The notes beneath the pieces are model-generated. The model searched no databases and was not told the origin of the DNA. It saw only the letters and a program-made list of their open reading frames with translations. A stretch of DNA of 64,000 bases, from NCBI GenBank assembly GCA_029582265.1, contig CM055819.1:14247087-14311086 (forward strand). The letters are read 5' to 3'. Below are positions 45,969 to 55,900 of this stretch, piece after piece. How positions within the stretch are numbered: position 1 is the stretch's first letter; each line of letters begins with the position of its first letter. Made by a program: the position numbers and the translations under genes. Origin of the DNA: Zoroaster sp. YZ-2022. Taxonomy: Eukaryota > Echinodermata > Asteroidea > Forcipulatida > Zoroasteridae.

Positions 45969-47453
45969 TTGCTCCCTCCTGGCATTAGTCTTGAGAATCT
46001 GAATGCTGATGAAGCAGCATTGGCAGCTGAAGTGATAAAAAGACACGAGCCTGCTTTCTCGAAAGATCCCTATGATTTAGGATATACTGCGTTGATTCCA
46101 CATGAGATAAACTTACATGACAGTAAACCAGTAAATCTGCCTTATCGGCGCATTGTGCCAACCCAGATGGCTGAGGTGAAAAAACTTTTACAAGATTTGC
46201 TTGACCGTAAGGTCATAAGGAAGTCTTCAAGTTCGTATGCCAGCCCTGTGGTGTTGGTTAGAAAGAAAGACGGCCAGCTCCGTCTTTGCATTGATTATAG
46301 ATCCCTAAACTCTAAGACGGAAAGGGATGCTTTTCCCCTTCCTCGAATAGATGAGACCTTAGAGTAGATGGGGGGTGCAAAATTATTCTCATCACTTGAC
46401 CTTGCGCATGGCTACTTTCAAGTAGCCATGCACCCTGATTCTGTGTCTAAAACTGCCTTTAGGGTCCCTTGGGGGTTGTATGAGTTCTTGAGGCTCCCTC
46501 AAGGGCTGTGCAACAGCCCAAGTACATTCCAAAGGATCATGGAATTCATATTCGGAGATATGAATCTCTCTGAGTTAGTCTTGTATTTGGATGATGTACT
46601 CGTTTTTTCTAAATCATTTACTGAACATCTAGAAAGGCTAGATAAAGTATTTGATAGGCTTGAACGCCATGGGTTAAAACTTAAGGGTACCAAATGCAAA
46701 TTATTTCAGAAGTCAGTGTCCCACCTATGGCATATTGTAAGTGACAAAGGTATTTCTGTAGACCAAGGGAAAATCGAACGAGTCAGAGATTGGCAAATTC
46801 CCAAGAGTATTGAGCAGCTGAGATCATTTCTCGGGCTCGCCTCATACTACAAGCGATATGTTAGGAATTTTGCAAAAATTGCTGCGCCTCTCCATGCACT
46901 GAGCGGTAAGACACTGGAAAAAGTAGGGAATAAGGGGACCCTTGTGTGGAATTCAGAGGCAGACACAGCCTTTCAGACTTTGAAAAAGGCATTGTGTGAG
47001 ACCCCTGTCCATGCTTACCCCCAGTTTAATCGAGATTTTGTTCTTGAAATTGACGCATCATTGCAAGGGCTTGGCGCATGCCTTTCCCAATATGATGAAT
47101 CAGGGGATCTCCATCCAGTTGCATATGCCAGCAGGGGATTGAGAGGGGCAGAAAAGAATTACTCAGATTTGTCCAGCTTCAAATTGGAACTGCTCGCCCT
47201 TAAGTGGGCAGTCTCTGAAAAGTTCAAAGAGTACCTATTGGGCAGACACACAGTTGTATGGACATATAGTAACCCAGTTGCTCATTTGCAGACCGCAAAG
47301 CTGGGCGCCACTGAGCAGCGATGGGCAACGCAGTTAGCCGCTTTTGATATAGACATACGATACCGTGCTGGCCGCACGAATAAATGTGCGGATGCATTAA
47401 GCCGCAACCCCCCAATCATAACAAATGTTGAAATGACTGCTGAACTAGGTTAG
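45969..47453 (+). pseudogene. Gypsy reverse transcriptase/RNase H, one in-frame stop
   Basis: Copies element RNA to DNA. Blocks in order: YRRIVPTQMAEVKKLLQDLL, SPVVLVRKKDGQLRLCIDYR, then a TAG at 46365-46367, FSSLDLAHGYFQVAM (motif A Asp), GLCNSPSTFQRIM, LVLYLDDVLVFS (motif C, LDD), FLGLASYYKRYVRNFA, and RNase H FVLEIDASLQGLGACLSQ, with VAYASRGLRGAEKNYS and DALSRNPP at the tether end. The TAG is the only stop between RT motifs 2 and A. The ATG at 45969 follows the LINE-tail insert and is not the native start. Confidence 0.93.
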
Positions 47454-48562
47454 CAATTGATTTTCTCAAGTTAGACAGTGGTCGTGGTAATTATGAGGAT
47501 GTACTAGTAATGACGGACTCATTTACTAAATTTGCAGTAGCCACTGCCTGTAAGGACCAGACAGCTGCTACTGTGGCCCGGGTACTGCGTGATCAGTGGT
47601 TTGTTCGCTATGGTGTACCTGCACAGATTCATTCTGATAGGGGAAGTAATTTTGAGAGTTGCCTGGTGAAAGAGCTCTGCATTTTGTATGGCATTGAGAA
47701 AACAAGAACGACCCCTTATCATGCCCAAGGAAATGGCCAAACCGAAAGGTTTAATAAGACACTGTGCAATCTCATCAAATCCTTGGATCGCCAAAGCCGC
47801 AGGCGGTGGCCTGAACTTCTGCCCCATCTGATATTCATCTACAGTTCAACGCCTCACTGTGTTACGGGCTTCACCCCGTACACCCTTATGTTTGGGAGAG
47901 AGCCCTCTGTGCCCTTAGACCACATTCTCAGCAATACCAGTAATGATTGGGGTGAGAATTTCATCAGACAGCAAGCAGATTTCTTGAAACGTGTGCATAA
48001 GTTGGCAAAAGATCGCCATGTTTGTGCAGCAGCAGCAAATAAAAGGCATTATGACAAGCGTGCAATGGCTAGCTCTTTGCCTATTGGCAGTAGAGTATTG
48101 ACTAAGCAATGTGCGTTTAAAGAGAGGCATAAATTGCAGGATCATTTTAGCGAAGAACAATACATTGTGGTGAAATGTAATATTGATCAGGATTTGTACG
48201 AAGTAAGACCTGCACTGGGAGGTCCTACTAAGTGGTTGAATCGCAAAATGCTGATACTTGATCCCAGGGGTGACCAAATGAAATCGGGCGAGCCTCTTGG
48301 AGATTTGTTTGATACTAGTAGTTTGCATTCAGACGTTGATGCTTCCAGTTCGAGTGACTCGGATGAGGAACTGGTAATGGTTTTTCCCAAAGATTTAGTT
48401 GGGGTTCCCCTGAGAACTGGTCCCATTGTTGGCAATTCTGCAAAACCTGATAATGTTGGAAATGAATGTGTCTCTAACCCTCCCACTGCACCAGGGTTAC
48501 GTCGGTCAGAGCGTCTAAAAGGGAAGCGTAAATTAGGCAAGTGGCCTAATGCCATAACTTAG
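47447..48562 (+). pseudogene. Gypsy integrase lacking its N-terminal zinc domain
   Basis: Integrase inserts the DNA copy. The core begins IDFLKLDSGRG and VLVMTDSFTKF (first Asp), then HSDRGSNFES (second Asp) and GQTERFNKTL (Glu): the D,D-35-E triad is complete. The C-terminal GPY/F-like part (LYEVRPALGGPTKWLNRKML) and an acidic tail follow. What normally lies between RNase H and this core, the HHCC zinc domain and linker of roughly 150-250 residues, is missing: DALSRNPP is followed within about 20 codons and a frame change by IDFL. This indicates an internal deletion near 47450. Confidence 0.9.
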
Positions 48563-48683
48563 TCTATATTGTGGTATAGTCTGTCTTAAATTGCACAAAC
48601 TCGCAAAGGCAGACCTATATCAAATAACTAATCGTTTTTTAAATTTTCCTACTTGCAGTTGCTGAGTACCAGTGGAGTAGGAG

Positions 48684-48812
48684 GTGCCTCTTGTAGGTGG
48701 TGGCTGCAGCCGCCTCTGTTTCCCTGCTGGTACAGTTGAATTGCAAAAGAAGGAAGTGGTGCTCATCAGAGGTTGCCTCTTGTAGGCGGTGGCCCTTTAC
48801 CGACCTCTGCAT
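48684..48812 (+). repeat. Short direct repeat pair after integrase
   Basis: GCCTCTTGTAGGTGGTGGC near 48687 recurs as GCCTCTTGTAGGCGGTGGC near 48774, each followed by a CGCCTCTG/CGACCTCTG block about 88 bp apart. Function unknown. Confidence 0.7.
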
Positions 48813-48945
48813 TTTTTTCAATTAGGTTGTTTTATCACCTTAAAGGTAACTGAAGTTTTTATTGCTCATACATATATGGGTATGTATAGCTTTAGTATTA
48901 TAGTAACATATAGTGTATTGTTGTAAAAAGTGGCAATTCTTTTTT

Positions 48946-48947
48946 AG
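48946..48947 (+). promoter_or_regulatory. Possible splice acceptor before the SGNH ORF
   Basis: TTCTTTTTTAG precedes the ATG at 48971 by 23 nt. Retroviral-type third ORFs are often expressed from a spliced RNA; the pyrimidine tract and AG make that possible here. No donor was pinned down. Confidence 0.35.
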
Positions 48948-48970
48948 TTGTAACTCCTAATGGTTTTGAC

Positions 48971-49564
48971 ATGTCAGAGAAGAAATCTGTATTTTTGTTT
49001 GGCCACTCATTCCCTGCCAGGTTATTAAGGCAGTCAAGGGAGCAACATGTAGAACCCAAAGCACTGGTTGGGCTGAGCAATAGATTTACACTTTTTGTAG
49101 AAGGGCACCCGGGATTGACTTATCCCAGGATTTTTAACAACTTGTCCCATTATTTGTCATTGCTTAAGTCAAAGACATTTGATATTCTAATTGTGGATTT
49201 GGGGTCAAATGATTTGTGTGATCCCAATTGCCCGCCAGAAGTTGTTCTTCAGAATGTTGATAAATTTCTAGATCATCTAAAATCACATGGTGTTACTCCA
49301 CAGAAAATTGTGTTCCTGTCTGTAATTCGCAGGACAGTTATTTCACGCTCTGGGCAGGTTTCTTGCTCAACATTTACTCACAGGGCAAAGAAATTCAATC
49401 GGTTGCTTACAAGTAAATTAAAGGAGTATCCTGGAATTGAGATGTATGTACAGAGGAGGATTGATTACCCAAAATATCTAGGAGATGGTTGTCACCTCAA
49501 CCCAGGTGGTATGGTTAAGTACTTTCAGGGAATTAAAGAAGCAGTGTATAAATGCAAACTTTGA
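48971..49564 (+). CDS. SGNH/GDSL-type hydrolase ORF in the env position of the Gypsy element
   Basis: An intact 197-codon ORF from ATG to TGA, in the sense of pol, 408 bp after integrase and 1.06 kb before the 3' LTR. SGNH-hydrolase blocks are visible in order and at normal spacing: VFLFGHSF (block I, Ser13), VEGHPGLTY (block II, Gly45 or Gly48), VDLGSNDLC (block III, Asn80) and DGCHLNPGG (block V, Asp172 and His175). Such enzymes hydrolyse ester bonds with a Ser-His-Asp centre. There is no signal peptide or membrane segment, so it is not an envelope protein. Fold assignment is by motif; the substrate is unknown. While gag-pol has decayed, this frame has stayed open. It could be a captured host gene or an old partner ORF of this lineage. 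Confidence 0.85.
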   Translation: MSEKKSVFLFGHSFPARLLRQSREQHVEPKALVGLSNRFTLFVEGHPGLTYPRIFNNLSHYLSLLKSKTFDILIVDLGSNDLCDPNCPPEVVLQNVDKFLDHLKSHGVTPQKIVFLSVIRRTVISRSGQVSCSTFTHRAKKFNRLLTSKLKEYPGIEMYVQRRIDYPKYLGDGCHLNPGGMVKYFQGIKEAVYKCKL

Positions 49565-50622
49565 TTTTTTGGTATATCTTGTGTCTAATGCAACCTAGCT
49601 GTGGTGCATGTCTGATGGCTGCTGGAAGAGTTAGCACCATCTGAAAGTAAATTTTGTATGATTTATACCTCATTACATTGTAATTAAACTCCTTATACAG
49701 TCTATTGTTTGCTTTTGCAAGTAGTTGATTGCATCTATTTTTCATAACATGCCTACTATTTTAGGCACTGTTTCTTTTGTATGTTATATATTTTGCTTTA
49801 TTTACTGGCATAACTTAGCAGTGTTGGTTATTGCCATGTATTTTGGATCTATCTGTAAAAGTGTAATGAATCATGTTGAAGCTATGATTTATGAACTCCT
49901 AATGTAAGAAAAGCTCACACTGGACATTCAGGGTTTGTAGAGAAAATTGATGGCAATTTACACTATTTTTCAGTCACTTATGATTTGGAGGAGACTATTG
50001 TGTGCTTGTACTGTTTACAATTTTTTACCATAAGTATACTGATATTGACAGGTACTACTATCCTTTTGATATTATACATGTAGCTATGTCAGATCTTTTT
50101 AATTCCAATATTGGAATGGTTGTGCTGGGTAGTGCATCCACCTTGGTGTTTATGCATGTATGTGTCAGATGGGTTTAGGATAATTGAGTTATTTTAAGTT
50201 CCAATATACCATGGGACATTCCTGACTTTAATACAGGGAATGTGTGTGTAGTTAGATTGTATTAAATGATAATTGACACATTGTATAAAGTTGGTATTGA
50301 CCTTTGAACCTATGTTGTCATGGAGATATGTAACAGTATGTAAAGTTTGGGAATGGATTAGGCTCAGAGTGATCCATATTACCTTGAGTCTCTGTGTGCT
50401 TTATTATGTATGTTCTATGTTAATTACAAGCTTTGTACAACTTTGTGCTGTGTTACCTTTGACACTGTTATAAGAGTTTAAACCAAGAAGGGTTAAAGGT
50501 GCTATGGTACCGGAAACTATTTTTGTTTAATTAATATAAATTTTCTCTAAAACTGCCACTCTGGTATTATGGTTATTATATTTTGGACCACTTGGAGGCC
50601 AAGTGCCTTAAAGTAGGGAATT
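49565..50622 (+). other. 3' untranslated part of the Gypsy element
   Basis: About 1 kb without a recognisable frame. It ends with AAGTAGGGAATT just before the LTR, a weak purine-rich tract that could prime plus-strand synthesis. Confidence 0.6.
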
Positions 50623-51225
50623 TGTGGTGGACGCAAGTGCGCCCTCACTTGAACGGGTATGTTTTCCCGCGCTTTTGGTGATTCTACACAATCGACAACT
50701 TTGTTAACCTTCTGAGTTCTGAAGTATGAATTAAGCATATTTGTCTGGTAAAATATGACAGTTTGTGGAACAACCTATTGAGTGTCTTACGTGATTATCC
50801 AGGACTGGGTGAGTTGAGATACAAGTTATAAATTGTTGATTTTGTGTGAATTTTGCCTTGTGTTTAGCTATGTCTTGTCGGGACCTAGGATCATATAATG
50901 CCTATGTACATGTGTATGTGTTGCTGTATATGAATTGAAGTATGGTGTACTTATGTTATGTACATGTATGTGTACAATAGAAATGTGAGATGTATTTTGA
51001 AATTCTGTATTTGTTATAGAGGGTATTTCTTGGAGTTGGTTGTACCAATAAATAACCATTGATGTCAGATGCAACTAACTACTTTTTGTCCTGAGTGGTT
51101 TGAGTTGACTACTGTTGTACCAGTCCCGCCTCCTAGTCGTGGTCCAACCAGGGATTCGAGTCCCATCTCCTGTTGATGTTCACACCTCAGCAAACCCTAG
51201 GGCTGCGCAAGTAGCTACTACCACA
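50623..51225 (+). repeat. LTR, second copy, 603 bp
   Basis: Starts TGTGGTGGACGC and ends TACTACCACA, matching the left LTR with one inserted A. It is followed by primer-binding site and leader sequence, not by host DNA. Confidence 0.93.
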
Positions 51226-51535
51226 AGTGGCGTCGTAGACAGGATTACAACTTGGAGACAGACTAATGATGACAACATGTAGCAGCACAAGACACCCCAT
51301 AGCTGGAGCCTGTTGAGGACAAGCCAGTGATGCAAGTGTATATATATTTGTAATTTTTATGTTGGACAGTGAGGTTGAACTAATTTTATAAATACTGGGT
51401 TAATTTTATGCTGTTTCCATTTTTTATTGTTTTGTTGGTCGTGGCTGCGTTTTTGCCATGAAATGTCGACACATGTGGAACAGCGTGTTGTTTGATTGAA
51501 AATCCCTTGTATTTCAATAGCCCTTCCTTGTTGTC
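51226..51535 (+). mobile_element. Second leader region after the right LTR, cut off by the gap
   Basis: From AGTGGCGTCGTAGACAGG onward this equals the leader at 39520-39555 joined directly to 43199-43479, with two or three substitutions. It lacks the 3.6-kb insert, so it gives the empty site. It ends at the N run. Confidence 0.93.
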
Positions 51536-52035
51536 NNNNNNNNNNNNNNNNNNNNNNNNNNNNNNNNNNNNNNNNNNNNNNNNNNNNNNNNNNNNNNNNN
51601 NNNNNNNNNNNNNNNNNNNNNNNNNNNNNNNNNNNNNNNNNNNNNNNNNNNNNNNNNNNNNNNNNNNNNNNNNNNNNNNNNNNNNNNNNNNNNNNNNNNN
51701 NNNNNNNNNNNNNNNNNNNNNNNNNNNNNNNNNNNNNNNNNNNNNNNNNNNNNNNNNNNNNNNNNNNNNNNNNNNNNNNNNNNNNNNNNNNNNNNNNNNN
51801 NNNNNNNNNNNNNNNNNNNNNNNNNNNNNNNNNNNNNNNNNNNNNNNNNNNNNNNNNNNNNNNNNNNNNNNNNNNNNNNNNNNNNNNNNNNNNNNNNNNN
51901 NNNNNNNNNNNNNNNNNNNNNNNNNNNNNNNNNNNNNNNNNNNNNNNNNNNNNNNNNNNNNNNNNNNNNNNNNNNNNNNNNNNNNNNNNNNNNNNNNNNN
52001 NNNNNNNNNNNNNNNNNNNNNNNNNNNNNNNNNNN
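51536..52035. other. Assembly gap of 500 N
   Basis: Exactly 500 N, a conventional placeholder length, so the real size is unknown. Frames read across it are meaningless. Confidence 0.99.
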
Positions 52036-52813
52036 CACTAATCTATATAGATCTTCTGCAAAAAGGCATGCGCTTAGTAATATAGAGAGAAAGTAAAACC
52101 ATGTGTGCCCCTTAAATTGCATCACTGGTAAAGTAGCGCGGACATTGGCAGTGACATGGTAATAAAGCGCCTTCAGCACTTGGTTTCATTTAATTTTGGT
52201 AAAAGCTGTATATTTTGGTAAAAAACTGTACTTTTGGTAAAAAGCTGTTTGGTAAAAGCTGTAGATTAATAAGGGCATAACAGTTTGTCTCTTTACCCAC
52301 TGGTTAATGACAATGGACAGGTTAATGAATGTTATTCCCATTCATTAATGGCCGTATCGATTTCGTTTTCATAATGTACAAAATTGAAACTTTTGTTGAA
52401 TAAAGCCAAACAGAAATCGGTAAATTCACATTTTGGGGACACACTCCCATAGTACAACTACAAGAGTCAGGCGCGTGATGCCAATCTTCGTCACTCTGAT
52501 TGGTTCAAACGCGCTGGCACAAACGCGCTGCTCTGATTTTGACAAGCCATGTCTTTACTATCCGTTAATACAGCTCACGTGATTACGTTTTGTCCAATCA
52601 GATTGTCTAAACTGTCTTGGGCATTTGTGAATTAGCTTGATACATTTTGGCTTTCACTAAAAGGCTGTTCTTTTATAATGTTTACAATACTCCTTTAATT
52701 GAAATGGCGTTTAAAATAGTATGTTTATTAACTTCATAAATTGTGATGTTTAATAGTTTATTTCAGCAAACGGTGAAATTCCACATGATGACATTGCTCA
52801 ATATTAGGCTTAC
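52036..52813. other. Non-coding between gap and GPCR TM2 exon
   Basis: I searched the minus strand for a phase-0 TM3 exon and found none. A TTTGGTAAAAGCTGTA word repeats four times at 52190-52265. No LTR is seen on this side of the gap. Confidence 0.5.
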
Positions 52814-52913
52814 CCTGGCATTGTCAACTCCAGCTAGGAACACAATGTACAGCATCAACAAGGAGAAGCAAAAATGGATGAAAATATGACGAGATTTTCC
52901 CGTCCGTAGTTTC
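52814..52913 (-). CDS. GPCR exon: TM2
   Basis: 100 bp. KLRTGKSRHIFIHFCFSLLM, LYIVFLAGVDNAR: intracellular loop 1 and TM2. Donor AGG|GTAAGC in phase 0. This is the last receptor exon visible before the gap. Confidence 0.9.
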
Positions 52914-55900
52914 CTATGATATGGGGAGATCCATAATTAGAATGTTTTAATATAAAGAAAAACAGCACATACAACTTGAAAAGATAAAAAGAAAAGGTAG
53001 GACTGCAGGGTTTGCAGGTAAGATGATATATGGAATGATTTCAGTGATTAAAGAAATATCAGCGACCTGGGGCATGCCTTTGTCATATTTGAGTATCATT
53101 CATTGAACTCGCTGAACCCCCCTGTATTTCTGTATTAAAGCAAGATGGCTATAACGAGAATATGCCTATTTGTACAGGAAGTACCACAAGGATCGATAGC
53201 TGGTACATACTTCAGTATTATGGTGACTTACCTTATAGAGAGATATATAATCAATGTAATAGCAAGAGCTATAATTGACAGAGCACAGCCCACCTGGCTG
53301 ATGATATCAAGTGCATGGGATGTGTCTTTATTTGTAGGTATTTGGCCCTTAACGTCCTAATAAATCAAAACAGAAACACCGTTGCAAATTATGATTTTTT
53401 TTTTAATGATGTACCAGTTATGTTATTATTGTTATATGCCACCAGTATAGCTATTGAACATTTGTTTTTATAAAACCCATAGAAATACTTAAAGATCAGG
53501 GAATGTCTTTACTTAATGCACAAGATAACCACAGCAATAACATACTGTTCGGTAACTTTTCAGGACTAGATATCGGCAAATCAAGGTAGCTATGATGCTG
53601 TTTAGGATAAGAACGTTTGTGGAATATTTCTTACAAGATAATTAAACATAGAAAGTGTTTTAAGCTCCAATCGGAATATTTACGAATCCTTCTTCAGTAC
53701 ATACCACAAGGATGGCAAAGTTGGTGGCATGGCTACAATTACATGAGACTCTATTGTTGGTAATTTTTGCACGCATGCACCCATATGTTGACCAAAAGCC
53801 AGCACTATCTTCCTGTCCAAATTCCCAGAAGACGCATTTGATAGATTTTAATTCATCCTGGGATGCCTTCGCTGGTACCTGATAAGAATAAAACACAAAT
53901 TAAATCAAAACAAAAATCCACATAAAAAGCTTGCAATTGTCACATCGTTTGTGCAGAAATATATCTACTGGTGGTTTTCATGCACTGGCTGCAAAGGAGG
54001 GTGTCTGATATACGGCGATACAAAATGGAATAGGAACCCAATATACAGGCGCGTAGTGAGAGATTTTTCATGGGGGTGTTGGGAGGTGCGCGGGGGTGGG
54101 GATAATCCCCCACCAAAAAAACAAAATAATAAAAAACAAACAAGCAATCAAACACCCCAACAAACACCTCAACAAACAAACAAACAAACAAACAAAAAAC
54201 ACCGCTGAAAACAACACCTTATGTACCATTTTCTCTTCTCCCTTCTTTTTTTCTTCTAATTTTTCATTTTTGTTTTCAAAAATATAATAATCGGCAGGCC
54301 CATGAGGGAGGGGGGTTGAAGCACTGATACTAATAATAATAATACAGATTTGTAGCGCGCACATATCCACCCTGCTGGGCGCTCAAGGCGCGGAAACAAA
54401 GAAAAAACATGAATACAAACAATATACAATGATAGCGTAGAAAAAAATATGTACCTACAATGCAATTACAAATATACATCATCTTTGAAGAATTGTGACA
54501 TAAGATGAGTTTTAAGCATCGACTTAAATCTAGTTATACTATGACAAGATTTGAGTTAATAGTTGGAAGATGATTCCAGAGTCTCGGAGCCGCGACAGAA
54601 AAAGACCTATCACCCCAGTTCCGTTTTGAAGTTGGTTCCTTTAGGAGTGACATGTTGTTGGAGCGCAAATTGCGTGATGGAGTGTAGACTTTAAGCAGTT
54701 ATGAAAAGATTTGTGAACAATTAGCATAAGTTTAAAAACAATTCTCTGTGAAACAGGAAACCAGTGCAGTTCTTTCAAGATTGGAGTGATATGGCATGAC
54801 TTTCTGGACAAAGTTACAACACGAGCTGCTGTGTTTTGTATGTGCTGAAGACGAGATTTATGATTCTGCGGGAGACCGTAAAGGAGAGCATTCCCGTTAT
54901 CGAGCCGTGATGTGACAAACGCAGTGGCGGACCGTCAGGGGGGGCTGGGGGGGCAGCCGTCCCCCGGCCCGGAGGGGGGGGGCCCGGACCCCCCTCCCCA
55001 AAGAAAAAAAAAAAAAAAATTTGTTTTAACATTCTGGTGGAGGGGGGTGGGGGTGGGGGGGTGGGGGTGGTTGGGGTACCGGGCCCGAGCTGGAACTTAC
55101 ACAAATCAACCGGGCCCTTTCTTTATTTTGAGCTCCCCTGAAAACATGAAGTGTAATCATGACGGGTCTCTCGGAAATCACGTGTGGTTAGGGAGTGATG
55201 CCTGGGGGGGGGGGGGGCCCGACCGTGCGCTCTGCCCCCCGGCCCGGCGGTAACTTGTTCCGCTACTGGACAAACGCATGTATAATTTGTTCAGCAGCAC
55301 TTTGATTCAAGTATTTCCTTATTCGGTCAATATTTCTGATATGAAATGATGATACGCGAACGATGTTGGAGATATGAGGTTTTAAAGTCATTGTCGAATC
55401 AAATATAACACCCAAATTACGTGCTTGTGATGAGGGGGTTATCTGCGAATCACCAATTGTAATAAATGGAAGAGAAACTTTAGACAATTGCTGACGCGAT
55501 CCAAATAGAAGAAACTCTGTTTTTTCGTCGTTCATTTTCAAGACGTTTGTCTCATCCAACTACGAATCTCTTGAATACATTTCTCCAGCGTTGTAATACA
55601 CGAATCGGCAGGTTCTTGAGAAGATTTGAAAGTAATGTAAAGCTGCGTGTCATCAGCGTAGACATGGTAATTTAAATTATACTTCAAAATGATATCACGA
55701 ACCGGAAAGGTATAAACAGTAAACCACTGTGGGCCGAGCACGGAGCCTTGGGGGTACAGAATAGTATGCTAATATATAAAGAGAACAGATATCGTCCCTA
55801 ATTTGCCATAGTGACCAATCCCAAATTAAGTTGGCATAGTGACCAATGCCGTATTGGTCACTTTGCCAAATTTGCCAAACATAGCCAGTTAGAGCATTCG

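Noticed and set aside
46499..46699. Minus-strand frames across the Gypsy pol gene
   Set aside because: Shadows of RT and integrase; the plus strand has the catalytic motifs.
51492..52179. Frames of about 200 codons spanning the N run
   Set aside because: Made of undefined residues; the gap has no coding information.
52060..52179. Hydrophobic minus frame (FYFLSILLSACLF) as TM3 of the GPCR
   Set aside because: No acceptor in the right phase, no conserved TM3 Cys or Trp-Glu pattern, and it runs into the gap.
54814..55253. Pro-rich and Gly-rich frames near 55 kb
   Set aside because: Caused by G and C runs inside the hAT-like MITE.
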